A DNA stretch of 64,000 nucleotides from Autumnicola psychrophila. GTDB lineage: Bacteria > Bacteroidota > Bacteroidia > Flavobacteriales > Flavobacteriaceae. Under the pieces are notes generated by a model. That model was not told where the DNA came from, ran no database searches, and was given only the letters and a program-made list of their open reading frames with translations. Positions 35,902-44,282 of this stretch are shown one piece after another. The stretch is from positions 1 to 64,000 of the forward strand of contig NZ_JAVRHN010000003.1 in NCBI RefSeq assembly GCF_031846645.1, given 5' to 3'. Each line of letters starts with the position of its first letter. Position 1 is the stretch's first letter. The position numbers and the translations under genes were made by a program.

Positions 35902-36600
35902 ATGGCAAAACTTACTGAGCCTTGTGTAGAAGCATCTGCCATAGAGCATCTAAAACAATTTTACTCTTCAAAACACAAAACTGAAACTATTTATGCAAAG
36001 TCGCAGGCCTACACAATTCCGAAGTATAATGGTATAGCTGATGGTTTCCTTTGCTTTCATTCTCAGAAGCAAACGTTTCATTCTGTATCAATAGAAGCTA
36101 AATCATATAAAACTTTAATGAATTTAAAACCGTTTGTAAATTATGATAAACTAATTCTCCACGTTTTACTGACAGCTGTAGTAATAGGTATTAGTGTTAC
36201 TTTTTTTAATTGGAGGTTTGAATGGTATTGGTTGCTTTTACTCTTCCTAGGTATCTCTATAGCAAGTTTTTTTATAATGGGCTTACCATTAGATAAATAT
36301 GAACCAGATAGATATAAAACTGCTGATGTTGTTTCACAAATTAGCAGATATCCTGCAAATGAGAAGTGGATAGCAATTTCAAGCGATAGTGTAAATCTTT
36401 TAAGGAACAGGAAACCATATATAATAAGAGGATGTAGTTACGAAAATCTCTTCAAAATTTGCCAAAGAAAAGGTATTGGGTTGGTCCTAGTAAACCATTT
36501 GAGTCCGAATATTGTTCTATATCCTAAATTTCGCAAAGGGAAATTTTTGAACTGTTACAATTTCAGTCGTGAGGTAGAGGCGCATATTTCCCAATCATGA
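35902..36600 (+). CDS. Membrane protein with PD-(D/E)XK-like motif
   Basis: 232 residues from the ATG at 35902 (an in-frame TTG lies two codons upstream). The N-terminal ~80 residues have the restriction-fold pattern 'NGIADGFLCF' (Asp47) then 'HSVSIEAKS' (Glu65, Lys67), typical of PD-(D/E)XK enzymes. Two transmembrane helices follow (about 83-101 and 107-125). The C-terminal part ('RYPANEKWIAISSDSVNLL', 'GIGLVLVNHLS') resembles the end of a Mrr-like or topology-sensing fold. It is divergent from hsdR with 157 bp between. Function unproven; a membrane-tethered nuclease is a hypothesis. Confidence 0.55.
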   Translation: MAKLTEPCVEASAIEHLKQFYSSKHKTETIYAKSQAYTIPKYNGIADGFLCFHSQKQTFHSVSIEAKSYKTLMNLKPFVNYDKLILHVLLTAVVIGISVTFFNWRFEWYWLLLLFLGISIASFFIMGLPLDKYEPDRYKTADVVSQISRYPANEKWIAISSDSVNLLRNRKPYIIRGCSYENLFKICQRKGIGLVLVNHLSPNIVLYPKFRKGKFLNCYNFSREVEAHISQS

Positions 36601-36725
36601 CTTTGTAAAGGAGGAAAGCACCTGCCCATGTTACTGAAGGAGTAGGTTTTCTTTAGCTTCTATATGAAATCTAAAATTCTCATCTGTACCATCGACCAAA
36701 GAGGGTTGAATGGCTATAATCTCAG

Positions 36726-37070
36726 TTATAACTTCTTTTTGAGGAATAAATAGGTGGTCGGATAAACTCCATCAGGGGAGGTGCAGTCATAGATTATGGT
36801 AGGAGGTTTAGTCTCTCTGTTCAACTTCGATTCCACTATTTTTAAGACTTGGATATCAACTCCATTTTCAGTTTGAGTTTTAATTTGGATGAAGTTTTCA
36901 TCAATGTTGATGGTTCTGTTTATTAATTCTTTTTCTCCTGTGTTTAAATATTCTGTCATGGGAGAAAAGTGTGTTTCTTGTCCGAAGAAATAACAAGAAA
37001 TTAATAAAAACAAAATTAAGAAGGACAGATTCTTTATATAAATTCTTCTCCCGATTTTAATTTTAAGCAT
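36726..37070 (-). CDS. Small exported protein, unknown
   Basis: 114 residues. A positively charged start is followed by a hydrophobic segment ('NLSFLILFLLISCYFFGQ', 14-31), giving a signal peptide or anchor; a Cys in the segment makes a lipoprotein possible though the lipobox is poor. The mature part is beta-rich with no motif I know. Confidence 0.5.
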   Translation of the reverse strand: MLKIKIGRRIYIKNLSFLILFLLISCYFFGQETHFSPMTEYLNTGEKELINRTINIDENFIQIKTQTENGVDIQVLKIVESKLNRETKPPTIIYDCTSPDGVYPTTYLFLKKKL

Positions 37071-37385
37071 CTTTATTCACTTTAATTTTATAATGTAAAC
37101 AAAAATATATATGCTAAAAAAGGGGAAAAACACCCTAAAACATAGTTGGCTTTTTAACTACATTTGATTTAATGATTTGTTGGGGAACTGTCATTATTTT
37201 AAAATGGGGGTATTGTGGGGGCAATATCCCTTTTTTATTTATGGATTATTCTTTAGTAGGAGCACTTTCTGTGGCAATATATAGCTGAAAAGGATTTCCT
37301 TCAGAATGCCATAGTAAACAACCACAATCTCATGTAAATTTGTTCTCTTCCTTCCCTTTCTAATTCTGAAGTTGAAGTTTTATTG
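37071..37385. other. Intergenic stretch with orphan terminator
   Basis: Only the hairpin at 37207-37236 is notable. No gene seen. Confidence 0.4.
37207..37236 (+). terminator. Terminator-like hairpin with no obvious gene
   Basis: GGGGTATTG (37207-37215) pairs with CAATATCCC (37222-37230, one G-T), followed by six T. The only plus-strand gene before it ends 600 bp upstream. Confidence 0.5.
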
Positions 37386-37727
37386 TTAATGGTCATCTTC
37401 CTGTTGTGTTGGATTTGTTCTGCTCTCCTTAATTATACTATAAAGTTCCTTTGGTGATTTATAATCCAATTCCTTTAAATCTCTATAATTAGCTAGAAAA
37501 TCTAAAATACTTATTCGAGGTATTTTACCATTCTTGGTGTTTAAGGTTTTTCTCTGAAGGTCAAGCTTTGTTAATTCGATGGCATGATTCCTCCATTGAC
37601 TTTCTTTGTCCTGTTTGTCCCTTTCTTTAGCGTACATATGGGAAATAATACCTCCTGCTATTCCAATAATAAATGCAGAGAATAAGGTTGCAGAGGCTGT
37701 TATTAATGCTGCAATAATATCGTTCAT
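37386..37727 (-). CDS. Small membrane-anchored protein, unknown
   Basis: 113 residues. One N-terminal transmembrane helix (about 5-28, Ala/Ile/Gly rich), then a charged helical tail ('KERDKQDKESQWRNHAIELTK'). No family recognised. Its start overlaps the stop of the upstream 89-aa gene by one base (TAATG), so the two are translated together and may act as a pair. Confidence 0.55.
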   Translation of the reverse strand: MNDIIAALITASATLFSAFIIGIAGGIISHMYAKERDKQDKESQWRNHAIELTKLDLQRKTLNTKNGKIPRISILDFLANYRDLKELDYKSPKELYSIIKESRTNPTQQEDDH

Positions 37728-37996
37728 TACCTTCTTAAATATCTAACCCTAACTTCAAATTCTAAACTTTGAGATTCACCTTCCGAATTGCTGTAATTAA
37801 TTAAAATTTTTTCCGAAGCATAATTAGGATCAATGTGTATCATTTCATGACAAGGTGGATCATCACATTCATCCTCCTGATTATATATTATCCGATTATT
37901 TACTGAAGCTAAAATTTTATGCTTTACTTCATCCCCACCTTCAAGGACATACTCAAAGTCTTCCCCTGCAATCGGTTCTCCAATAAATTTTATCAT
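37727..37996 (-). CDS. Small acidic protein, unknown
   Basis: 89 residues from the ATG at 37996 (a GTG nine codons upstream is possible). Starts 'MIKFIGEPIAGEDFEYVLEG', beta-rich and acidic, with 'DECDDPPCHEMIHID' as a possible metal-binding patch. Ends 'FEVRVRYLRR'. No family recognised. Coupled to the membrane gene downstream. Confidence 0.5.
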   Translation of the reverse strand: MIKFIGEPIAGEDFEYVLEGGDEVKHKILASVNNRIIYNQEDECDDPPCHEMIHIDPNYASEKILINYSNSEGESQSLEFEVRVRYLRR

Positions 37997-38023
37997 GTTT
38001 TTAAATATTTGATATATAAACAC

Positions 38024-38846
38024 TTATGCTTCATCTAAGATAATATTTTTTCCAAAATATTGCGAATTTAAATAGCTATATGTCTCCCATAGAAGTAATT
38101 TTATAATAATAACCTATAGAGGGGTTATAATAAAGTTTAGACCTTTCCGTCTGGATAAAAACAATCCCTGACATTCTAAAAGAGGTGCGGATACTTTATT
38201 TTAATTCCTCCTGTAGTTCTCTGGCAAGAGCTATTTTCTAAAGCTGTTTGAGAATAGAAGCCTTATGTTGTAGTGGCACAGTATAATAATTACTATAGTT
38301 AAACAGATTTAATTAAATGCTGGCAAGAAAAGTGCTGAAAATTTTCACACCCCCTAAAGAGAAAACAGGAAAACTTAATTTTTGAAATTCATTATGTAAA
38401 AACAGGTCGCAATCCACCCCTATGAGAACCCCCTCCCTTGGAACGAAAAGTGGCGTGCCCCCCCTGTTTGTAAAGTAAAGAATTTTTGATATAAAATAAT
38501 GGAAGAGTAGTTCGAGTTGAGAGATTTTTCTTCTTGCACCAAGGGTAGGAGTAGATGATATCTTTTTAGTAATTAGTTCAAGAAGACAGTAAAGGGAAGA
38601 GTAAGATTCCAGAGGCCTACTAATTTTTTGGGATAGATTAAGCCCCTTCAGATGAAGTTCTGGAGTTTTTTATACAAAAATATTGAATACAGTATATGGC
38701 AAGTTACTCACAAACAAAAAGTTATTGACAGTCAGATTTAAGAATGAAATATAAGTTATTGATTATTAATAGTTTGACATCGATTATAATGTTTTTTCTG
38801 TTAATAAGAACTAAAAGATAGTTTTCAGATACATACCTGTAACCGT
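38024..38846. other. Long non-coding stretch
   Basis: About 820 bp without a supportable open frame on either strand. Contains C-rich runs near 38350-38470 (CCCCC blocks) that stand out in A+T-rich surroundings. I do not recognise a remnant. Confidence 0.4.
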
Positions 38847-38854
38847 TATATTTG
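38847..38854 (+). promoter_or_regulatory. -7 box (TATATTTG) before the small membrane gene
   Basis: Perfect TAnnTTTG; it overlaps the left arm of the outer inverted repeat at 38850-38858. Confidence 0.55.
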
Positions 38855-38911
38855 TTTCAATTACGAACTGAGTAGCTAAGGAGGTGAAACTACTCAATAA
38901 CAGAAACAAAT
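38850..38911. repeat. Nested inverted repeats around an SD-like sequence
   Basis: Outer arms ATTTGTTTC (38850-38858) and GAAACAAAT (38903-38911), inner arms GAGTAG (38870-38875) and CTACTC (38890-38895). The inner loop holds CTAAGGAGGTGAAA, a near-perfect SD with no start codon at the right distance; the ATG at 38910 lies at the outer arm. Confidence 0.6.
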
Positions 38912-39104
38912 GGAATTCTTATATTTTTTTGTAGTACCCATGACAGGCATTGTAGGGACTTTTGTGGCTACTGTCTTTAGGGCGGAAGTTAGGCAATATT
39001 TCAAGAACTTTAAATTTAGTGAGCAATGGTACGGATTAGTTATGACAGTCATAGCTCTTACTGCACTTATTTTAGCAATTCTGCTTGTGGAGTATACCCC
39101 ATAA
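38910..39104 (+). CDS. Small two-helix membrane protein
   Basis: 64 residues with two hydrophobic helices (about 3-22 and 42-60) joined by a short basic loop ('FRAEVRQYFKNFKFSEQW'). No known family. The leader has a TATATTTG box and nested inverted repeats, which supports a real and regulated gene. Small membrane proteins of this kind in islands include toxins and holin-like proteins, but nothing here proves either. Confidence 0.5.
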   Translation: MEFLYFFVVPMTGIVGTFVATVFRAEVRQYFKNFKFSEQWYGLVMTVIALTALILAILLVEYTP

Positions 39105-39281
39105 AAATTCCGCAAAAAATTGTATTAGCAGCATAGTCATTCCCTTTAGAGATCCAAATAGGTTCTTCTGAGTTCATAGGAGACCCTGAGTAAGCCTTCT
39201 AATTTATCCGAAGTAATATACCGAAACATACCTAAAGCTTTACTGAGAGCCAGTATAGCAAGGGATAAGAGAAAACAACAA

Positions 39282-39538
39282 TGAACATTGATGGGGTATT
39301 TTCCACGTTTTTCACCCCTTGACCAAACTCCTCCAATTATTTTTATTGTTCAAAACCACTCAGAAAATCCTGAGAATCCACAAAAAAACCCTAAACCTAC
39401 AACAGTCTAAGGTAATAGAACACCCTCAGTAACAAAGTAATTTAATGTAGAGCTTCTTTACAATGTTCAGAAATGGGATAAATGAACATTGCGAGGGTTT
39501 ATAGGTAACTAATATAAATTTTTATTCCCTAATGTTCA
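39282..39538. repeat. Cluster of AATGTTCA sites
   Basis: TGAACATT at 39282-39289 and 39483-39490, AATGTTCA at 39462-39469 and 39531-39538. The middle two form a 9-bp inverted repeat (39461-39469 / 39483-39491) with a 13-bp spacer. The last copy lies just before the -7 box of the recombinase gene. A fifth copy is at 44259-44266 beside the large recombinase gene. Confidence 0.65.
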
Positions 39539-39547
39539 GAAATATAT

Positions 39548-39555
39548 TATATTTG
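39548..39555 (+). promoter_or_regulatory. -7 box (TATATTTG) of the small recombinase gene
   Basis: Perfect TAnnTTTG, 29 bp before the ATG; an AATGTTCA site lies 9 bp upstream, a fitting place for a repressor. Confidence 0.6.
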
Positions 39556-39583
39556 ATGTAAATCAACATAAAAACCATATATC

Positions 39584-40117
39584 ATGACAGGAAGTACATA
39601 CATAGATTTTGACAAAGCACAAGGAGTAGGGATGAAGTTAATCAGGAGTGGTGAGAATCCTACTTTTGGTTTACTCATTATAGCAGGTATTAACTTAGGA
39701 CTGAGGGTTAGTGATTTGTTAGACCTTTCTTTTAGACAATTAAGGAATGATACCATCACTATCACAGAAGGTAAGACAGGTAAAAAAAGAAACCTCAAGA
39801 CAAACGATAATATAAAGGCTGCTGTCACTTACTTCTCTAAGGAGAATGAAGAGTTCCATGCCTTTAGAAGTAGAAAAGGTACAGTCTATTCTATTCAGCA
39901 TGTAAACAGACTAATGAAGAAGCATTTTAAAGGTTCTAACATCACCTCACACAGCCTTAGAAAAACTTTTGGAAGAAGAGTATGGGATAATAACCAACAG
40001 TCTGAGAAAGCTCTTATGTATCTTTCAGAGTTATTTAATCACACCTCCGTATCCATTACAAGAAAATATTTAGGAATAAGGCAGGAAGAGCTTGATGATA
40101 TTTATATGAATCTATAA
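39584..40117 (+). CDS. Short tyrosine recombinase (catalytic domain only)
   Basis: 177 residues. Catalytic residues are visible: Arg41 ('LGLRVSDLL'), Lys67/68 in the beta hairpin, His123 and Arg126 ('TSHSLRKTFGR'), His153 ('FNHTS', where GH is usual) and Tyr162 ('TRKYLGI'). The N-terminal core-binding (SAM-like) domain is absent, so it is much shorter than usual integrases (300-400 residues). It could work on resolution or inversion with a partner, or be an autoregulated phage-type enzyme. A broken close relative is at 43558-43767. Confidence 0.88.
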   Translation: MTGSTYIDFDKAQGVGMKLIRSGENPTFGLLIIAGINLGLRVSDLLDLSFRQLRNDTITITEGKTGKKRNLKTNDNIKAAVTYFSKENEEFHAFRSRKGTVYSIQHVNRLMKKHFKGSNITSHSLRKTFGRRVWDNNQQSEKALMYLSELFNHTSVSITRKYLGIRQEELDDIYMNL

Positions 40118-40579
40118 CTATTTAGAGTGATATATTTTTTTTGCTGTTTGTGATATTCTCCTAATCGCTGCTTCTAAATCTAATTCTATAGTTTCTCCCT
40201 TTTGCAGTCTAGAGAGTTCCATGTCATATTCAAAAACTAATTTCAGAAGTTCCTTTGAATTTTCATCTTCGTCTAACATTAACTCTACCTTGCTAAATCT
40301 TGAAATTAGTTCACTCGTGACAGCCTGTATTTTACTTCTTATTTCATCTGTCGATTTTTTATTGGCAAAAAGTTCTTTCCATTCTATAGTTAAATAAGTG
40401 AGCTTGATATACGATTCGATATATTCTGCCATATGGTTTCTGAAATCTTCCTTCCATTTATTTTTTGCCTGGAGTTGAATGCTGTGTCTAAGATTAAACA
40501 AAGCAAAAATACCTGCAAGAATTACAGCAAGTACAGGTATCATAATTTTAATTACATCAAGCCAAGTAACTTCTTCCAT
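40118..40579 (-). CDS. Membrane-anchored coiled-coil protein, unknown
   Basis: 153 residues. One N-terminal transmembrane helix ('VIKIMIPVLAVILAGIFALF', 9-28), then a long helical part with repeated charged stretches (KWKEDFRNHMAEYIESYI...). The 'NLRHSIQLQAKNKW' start after the helix recalls a group of small 'DUF4760-like' membrane proteins, but this is a weak impression. Convergent with the short recombinase gene, with no spacer. Confidence 0.55.
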   Translation of the reverse strand: MEEVTWLDVIKIMIPVLAVILAGIFALFNLRHSIQLQAKNKWKEDFRNHMAEYIESYIKLTYLTIEWKELFANKKSTDEIRSKIQAVTSELISRFSKVELMLDEDENSKELLKLVFEYDMELSRLQKGETIELDLEAAIRRISQTAKKIYHSK

Positions 40580-40854
40580 CTAGGAGTTTTTATAGGGGTC
40601 AATATAACCGTATTTTTTATTTAAGTTCATCCAATTATTATGAGTCGGTTTTCATGGATTTTGCCATAGTTTCACCTTTAATTTATACATTATATTCGCA
40701 TTTATATTACAATTTTTGTTGACCTGTTTTATGGATTTAAGATTCTAAAAACAATTAGGCAAGAAAAAATAATTCCCTTTAAATTATCAGAGGTTGTGAC
40801 TATTCCTTCTTACCTAGGTAATGTTTTAAGTCGAAGAGCTTCTTTTCATAGAGT

Positions 40855-41208
40855 TCAGGCTTCAGGCTTGATATATTTCTCTTGGGTAATCATAAAATAT
40901 CTGGTTTCTGATTTAATCAAATTTACTTCAATATCTATTTCTCCCATCATTTTATATAGTTGATCCTTTATTACTTGCTTCCAAGTGCTCCTATTGCCAG
41001 AATAGGTACAACAACGCATGTAAAGGTTTTCGTCATGATCTATTACCCAGGTGCTCACTGATAATTCTATTTGGGTTTTTTGCTTATCAATGTATTTTCC
41101 AGTATAAATAAAGTCCCAATTGAAGCCCAATAGGGTATTCTTTATTCTATTTTGGGCAAACATATCGTCTTGACTTCTTAACAGCAGAGGTGGGTTGTAT
41201 ATCATCAT
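40855..41208 (-). CDS. Unknown protein divergent from the SRAP gene
   Basis: 117 residues, mixed alpha/beta, no signal peptide or membrane helix. 'GFNWDFIYTGKYIDKQKTQIELSVSTWVIDHDENLYMRCC' is beta-rich. No family recognised. It is divergent from the SRAP gene with about 80 bp between their starts, so it may share a control region with it. Confidence 0.5.
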   Translation of the reverse strand: MMIYNPPLLLRSQDDMFAQNRIKNTLLGFNWDFIYTGKYIDKQKTQIELSVSTWVIDHDENLYMRCCTYSGNRSTWKQVIKDQLYKMMGEIDIEVNLIKSETRYFMITQEKYIKPEA

Positions 41209-41286
41209 AGCATTTTTTCCAAAAATATGGAAATATTCCTTTTTTTCAAGAAGAGATTATGTTATATATTTAAGGAAAATAAGCTT

Positions 41287-42018
41287 ATGTGCTACCATAC
41301 TGCATTAACCAAACGACCTGAAGTAATAGAGCAACATTTACGTATTCCATTCATAGATGTTGATGTCTATGAACCTTACTATTATCAGAACGGTTTTACT
41401 CATGATTACATGTACATAATTCCACAGAACGAAAGCACACATATTTATCCTGCTAATTGGGGTTTAATTCCAAAGTACCAATTAAATGATCCTGAAAAAT
41501 TCTACAGTAACTTTAAGTACAATACACTTAACGCCAGGAGTGAGGACATCTTCAAAACTACTACCTATAAAAACCACATCCATGAACGCTGTTTGATTTA
41601 TTGTGATGGATTTTTTGAGCCACATGCTCATCCAGATGGTAGTAAACAAGCCTATTTCTGCTATATTCCTGATGCAACTGAGCAGGATGGAAGGAAATTA
41701 TTCTGTTTTGCTGGGCTATATTCGAGTGATGGGAGAATGAGTTACTATACAACTTTACTGACAACTGAAGCTGATGCTTTTTTCAGTGAAATACACAATG
41801 AAGCTAAAAGGATGCCTTTTGTTTTAGATGACGAGTATTTAAAGCAATGGATAAGTAATGATTTATCTGATAAGGATGTAAAAGAAATAATAAAGGAGGG
41901 CTACACGAATGATAAATTTTCAGCATATCCAGTAACAAAGGATTTTTACTCCAGAAAAAAAAGTATAGATAAAAACTCACCCAATATTTTGAAAGAAGTT
42001 CGAACCACCTTGTTTTAA
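41287..42018 (+). CDS. SOS response-associated peptidase family (SRAP, YedK/HMCES-like)
   Basis: 243 residues from the ATG at 41287; the open frame begins 60 bp upstream, but only this start puts Cys at position 2 ('MCYHTALT'), which is essential in the family: after Met removal the Cys forms a thiazolidine link to abasic sites in single-stranded DNA. 'NARSEDIF' (Asn/Glu near 89-96), 'CDGFFEP' with the catalytic Glu and 'HNEAKRMPFVL' with the catalytic His complete the site. SRAP genes often ride on mobile elements and may protect replication forks of the element. Confidence 0.93.
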   Translation: MCYHTALTKRPEVIEQHLRIPFIDVDVYEPYYYQNGFTHDYMYIIPQNESTHIYPANWGLIPKYQLNDPEKFYSNFKYNTLNARSEDIFKTTTYKNHIHERCLIYCDGFFEPHAHPDGSKQAYFCYIPDATEQDGRKLFCFAGLYSSDGRMSYYTTLLTTEADAFFSEIHNEAKRMPFVLDDEYLKQWISNDLSDKDVKEIIKEGYTNDKFSAYPVTKDFYSRKKSIDKNSPNILKEVRTTLF

Positions 42019-42385
42019 TCCCTTCTATAGTTTCTTGACATAAGCTATCTCTCAAATTAATTACGTTCGTAAAAAAGAATAACCATCCCATTAAGATACA
42101 GGTGCAGGAACAGAAAAAGTGGTATCTCCCTGCTTTCTTAAAAATAACAATTTGAATTAAAAAAATGAGAAGCTTCTTTCTTTTTAAGGTTTAATTCCAT
42201 TGAACTGATAAGTCTCTCCTAAAAAATAAAGAAGAAAAATGAATACCTAAAAATGGGTATTTTTATGCAAAATGCTGTTTTTGAGAATTCTACAGATGAT
42301 TTTTAATGTAATTTTGTTTTATCTTCCTAAAAAATTAGATTAATTTCAAAGTGATTAAACCATTCTGTAATAAAAATGTATACCT
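42019..42385. other. Intergenic stretch
   Basis: A weak hairpin GAAGCTTC with following T (near 42170-42185) may end the SRAP transcript. Nothing else seen. Confidence 0.4.
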
Positions 42386-43504
42386 ATGAAAAAATCAATA
42401 TTACTGCCGTTGTTTATTTTTTCGATCAACTTTTCTTTTGGTCAGCTAACCAATAGCGCAGAATTCACCTATGCAAATTTCTATAATGCTACTAGTACAA
42501 ATTTTAATTTGAATACCTCTGGAGCAACAATTGAGTTTTTAATAGATTCCACGCAATTAAGGTATAAAGGTAAAGTGACAGGGGAAATCACCGCTGAAAA
42601 AATAAACGGTCACTTTATTAAATTTGGTTTAACTGAAACTGATAAATTTTTAAAATTAAATGATGTAAACTTTGAAGAAAAGAATGGAATTCAAGTAGGA
42701 TATAGTTTTGTGCATTCCACAAATAAATTTTTTGATGTTGAAAATGATGTATACAGAACAAACGATCTATGGACATATAAATTCGATTTAACTGTCGGGT
42801 ATAAAAGATTAAAAGTTCTAAATCCTATCAGTTTTAAAAGTTCTATAGAACATCCAATTACAGGTGCACTGGAAGGTGGAATCGGTTACTACCTTTTTAA
42901 CTGGCATCGAAAAAACATGATTCTTTATCCCCAACTTAATGCAGGTGTTGATTTTGTGACTTATAATAAAGAATCCTTAAAAAGATCATTTATTAATTCC
43001 AGTGACATAGAGAATGCGGGTGAGTTTATAGTTTCTTCGAAAAGTTTTCAAGGTGCATTTGGAGATTATAAAAACAATGTCCAAACATATTATTCTTCAA
43101 TCTCGTTACCTCTATTGTTTGATTACCATTGGAAATATTTTCCCAAAATAATGCTAATACCATATTCAGGTGTACAAAAATACTCATATATAAAAAATCC
43201 TACCTATAATATCGGTGGTTCAATTAATTTATTGGCAAAAAATTATATTGAGAAGCCTGGAAAAACTAACAAAAAGCTTCTAGAACCTTATCTACAGAAA
43301 ATTTATGATGACCCAAATATATCTAATGAAGCGAAAGAAAGGATTAGACAAAATATTGATTCTTCAATTCAAATTGAAGAAAATAACATTTCTAGAACAT
43401 TAAAGAATCCTACGTTTTTAACCTTTGGGGTGGATTGGATTTTTCAAGAGGAGAGGAATCCAAGTAAACCCAATTTTTTCATATCTGGCGGGTTTAGTTT
43501 ATAG
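42386..43504 (+). CDS. Exported, probable outer-membrane beta-barrel protein
   Basis: 372 residues with a signal peptide ('MKKSILLPLFIFSINFSFGQ'). The mature part is rich in alternating strands with aromatic belts ('GYYLFNWHRKNMILYPQLNAG', 'YYSSISLPLLFDYHWKYF') and ends 'FFISGGFSL', a typical barrel end for outer-membrane proteins. A helical insertion near 285-335 breaks the pattern. No specific family recognised. Unusual cargo in a defence island; it could change surface properties, for example phage adsorption. Confidence 0.6.
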   Translation: MKKSILLPLFIFSINFSFGQLTNSAEFTYANFYNATSTNFNLNTSGATIEFLIDSTQLRYKGKVTGEITAEKINGHFIKFGLTETDKFLKLNDVNFEEKNGIQVGYSFVHSTNKFFDVENDVYRTNDLWTYKFDLTVGYKRLKVLNPISFKSSIEHPITGALEGGIGYYLFNWHRKNMILYPQLNAGVDFVTYNKESLKRSFINSSDIENAGEFIVSSKSFQGAFGDYKNNVQTYYSSISLPLLFDYHWKYFPKIMLIPYSGVQKYSYIKNPTYNIGGSINLLAKNYIEKPGKTNKKLLEPYLQKIYDDPNISNEAKERIRQNIDSSIQIEENNISRTLKNPTFLTFGVDWIFQEERNPSKPNFFISGGFSL

Positions 43505-43557
43505 CAATAACTGAATATTAGTAATTTTTGTTGAAATATTATTTTAATTTCTTTTAC

Positions 43558-43767
43558 TGTCGTGAACCAGTACTTTAAGGGAGAGAGGATATCCTCACAC
43601 AGCCTTAGAAAAACGTTTGGTAGGATAGCGAGGGGCTCACGATAGAAAAATAGACAAAGCTCTTCTGAAGCTCTTCCAAGCATTTGGTCATAAAGATGTA
43701 GCTACTATAAGAACCTACTTAGGTGCACAGCAGGAAGAGATAGATGACTTATGCATGAGTGTCTAAG
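43558..43767 (+). pseudogene. C-terminal remnant of a tyrosine recombinase
   Basis: One frame gives YFKGERISSHSLRKTFGR, and after a frameshift HDRKIDKALLKLFQAFGHKD then VATIRTYLGAQQEEIDD, ending TAA at 43767. Box II (HSLRK), GH and the nucleophile Tyr are all present. It closely follows the end of the 39584 recombinase (HSLRKTFGRRVWD..., RKYLGIRQEELDD), so it is a broken paralogue. Confidence 0.85.
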
Positions 43768-44146
43768 CAGATAGACTCCTGAATTCAGTAGTGAGACTTA
43801 TTTTAGTTTCTATATCTAATTCAGGGTCTATGGATATCTTCACAAATTCATCAAAGTAGGAGCTTTTATCTACCTTCTTCAATAACTTCTCAATAAACCT
43901 TTGGTGAGTTATTCCACCTACTTTACCTAAATAATGGAAGGTATAGGTCATTTGCTTCAATGCTTCATACCATTTCTTTTCTCTTGCTAAGATATCTGCC
44001 ATTTGGTGGTAGAGCATGTACCACATTTCATGACCTTCTTGAACAAGTTTTAGCATATACTCATTAGCTTTTCTCCATGCCAAATCATACTGCTTTTTCT
44101 TCTTCAGGTCTATGACTTCTAAAATATAAATTTCAAAATTATTCAT
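43763..44146 (-). CDS. Unknown helical (TPR-like) protein
   Basis: 127 residues, all helical, with 'YDLAWRKANEYMLKLVQEGHEMWYMLYHQMADILAREKKWYEAL' resembling two TPR-like helix pairs; no motif I can assign firmly. Its stop overlaps the convergent end of the recombinase remnant. Alone on its transcript, between remnant and large recombinase gene. Confidence 0.5.
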   Translation of the reverse strand: MNNFEIYILEVIDLKKKKQYDLAWRKANEYMLKLVQEGHEMWYMLYHQMADILAREKKWYEALKQMTYTFHYLGKVGGITHQRFIEKLLKKVDKSSYFDEFVKISIDPELDIETKISLTTEFRSLSA

Positions 44147-44282
44147 AAAAGTAGACTTATAAATTTTCTCTAAACCAACCCTTTATAACATCATATCAGC
44201 CTATTACATGCTTTAAAATGGATTTTCTTTAGTCAGTGACCTACTTACTTGATCCTTCTGAACATTCTTTATCTTAGTACTC

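Larger units (their letters stand above)
39105..39583. other. Upstream region of the small recombinase with repeated sites
   Basis: No gene. Holds four copies of AATGTTCA/TGAACATT (see the repeat entry) and the promoter box at 39548. Confidence 0.5.

Noticed and set aside
38876..38912. Short leader peptide using the SD at 38879
   Set aside because: No ATG, GTG or TTG stands at a workable distance downstream of this SD.
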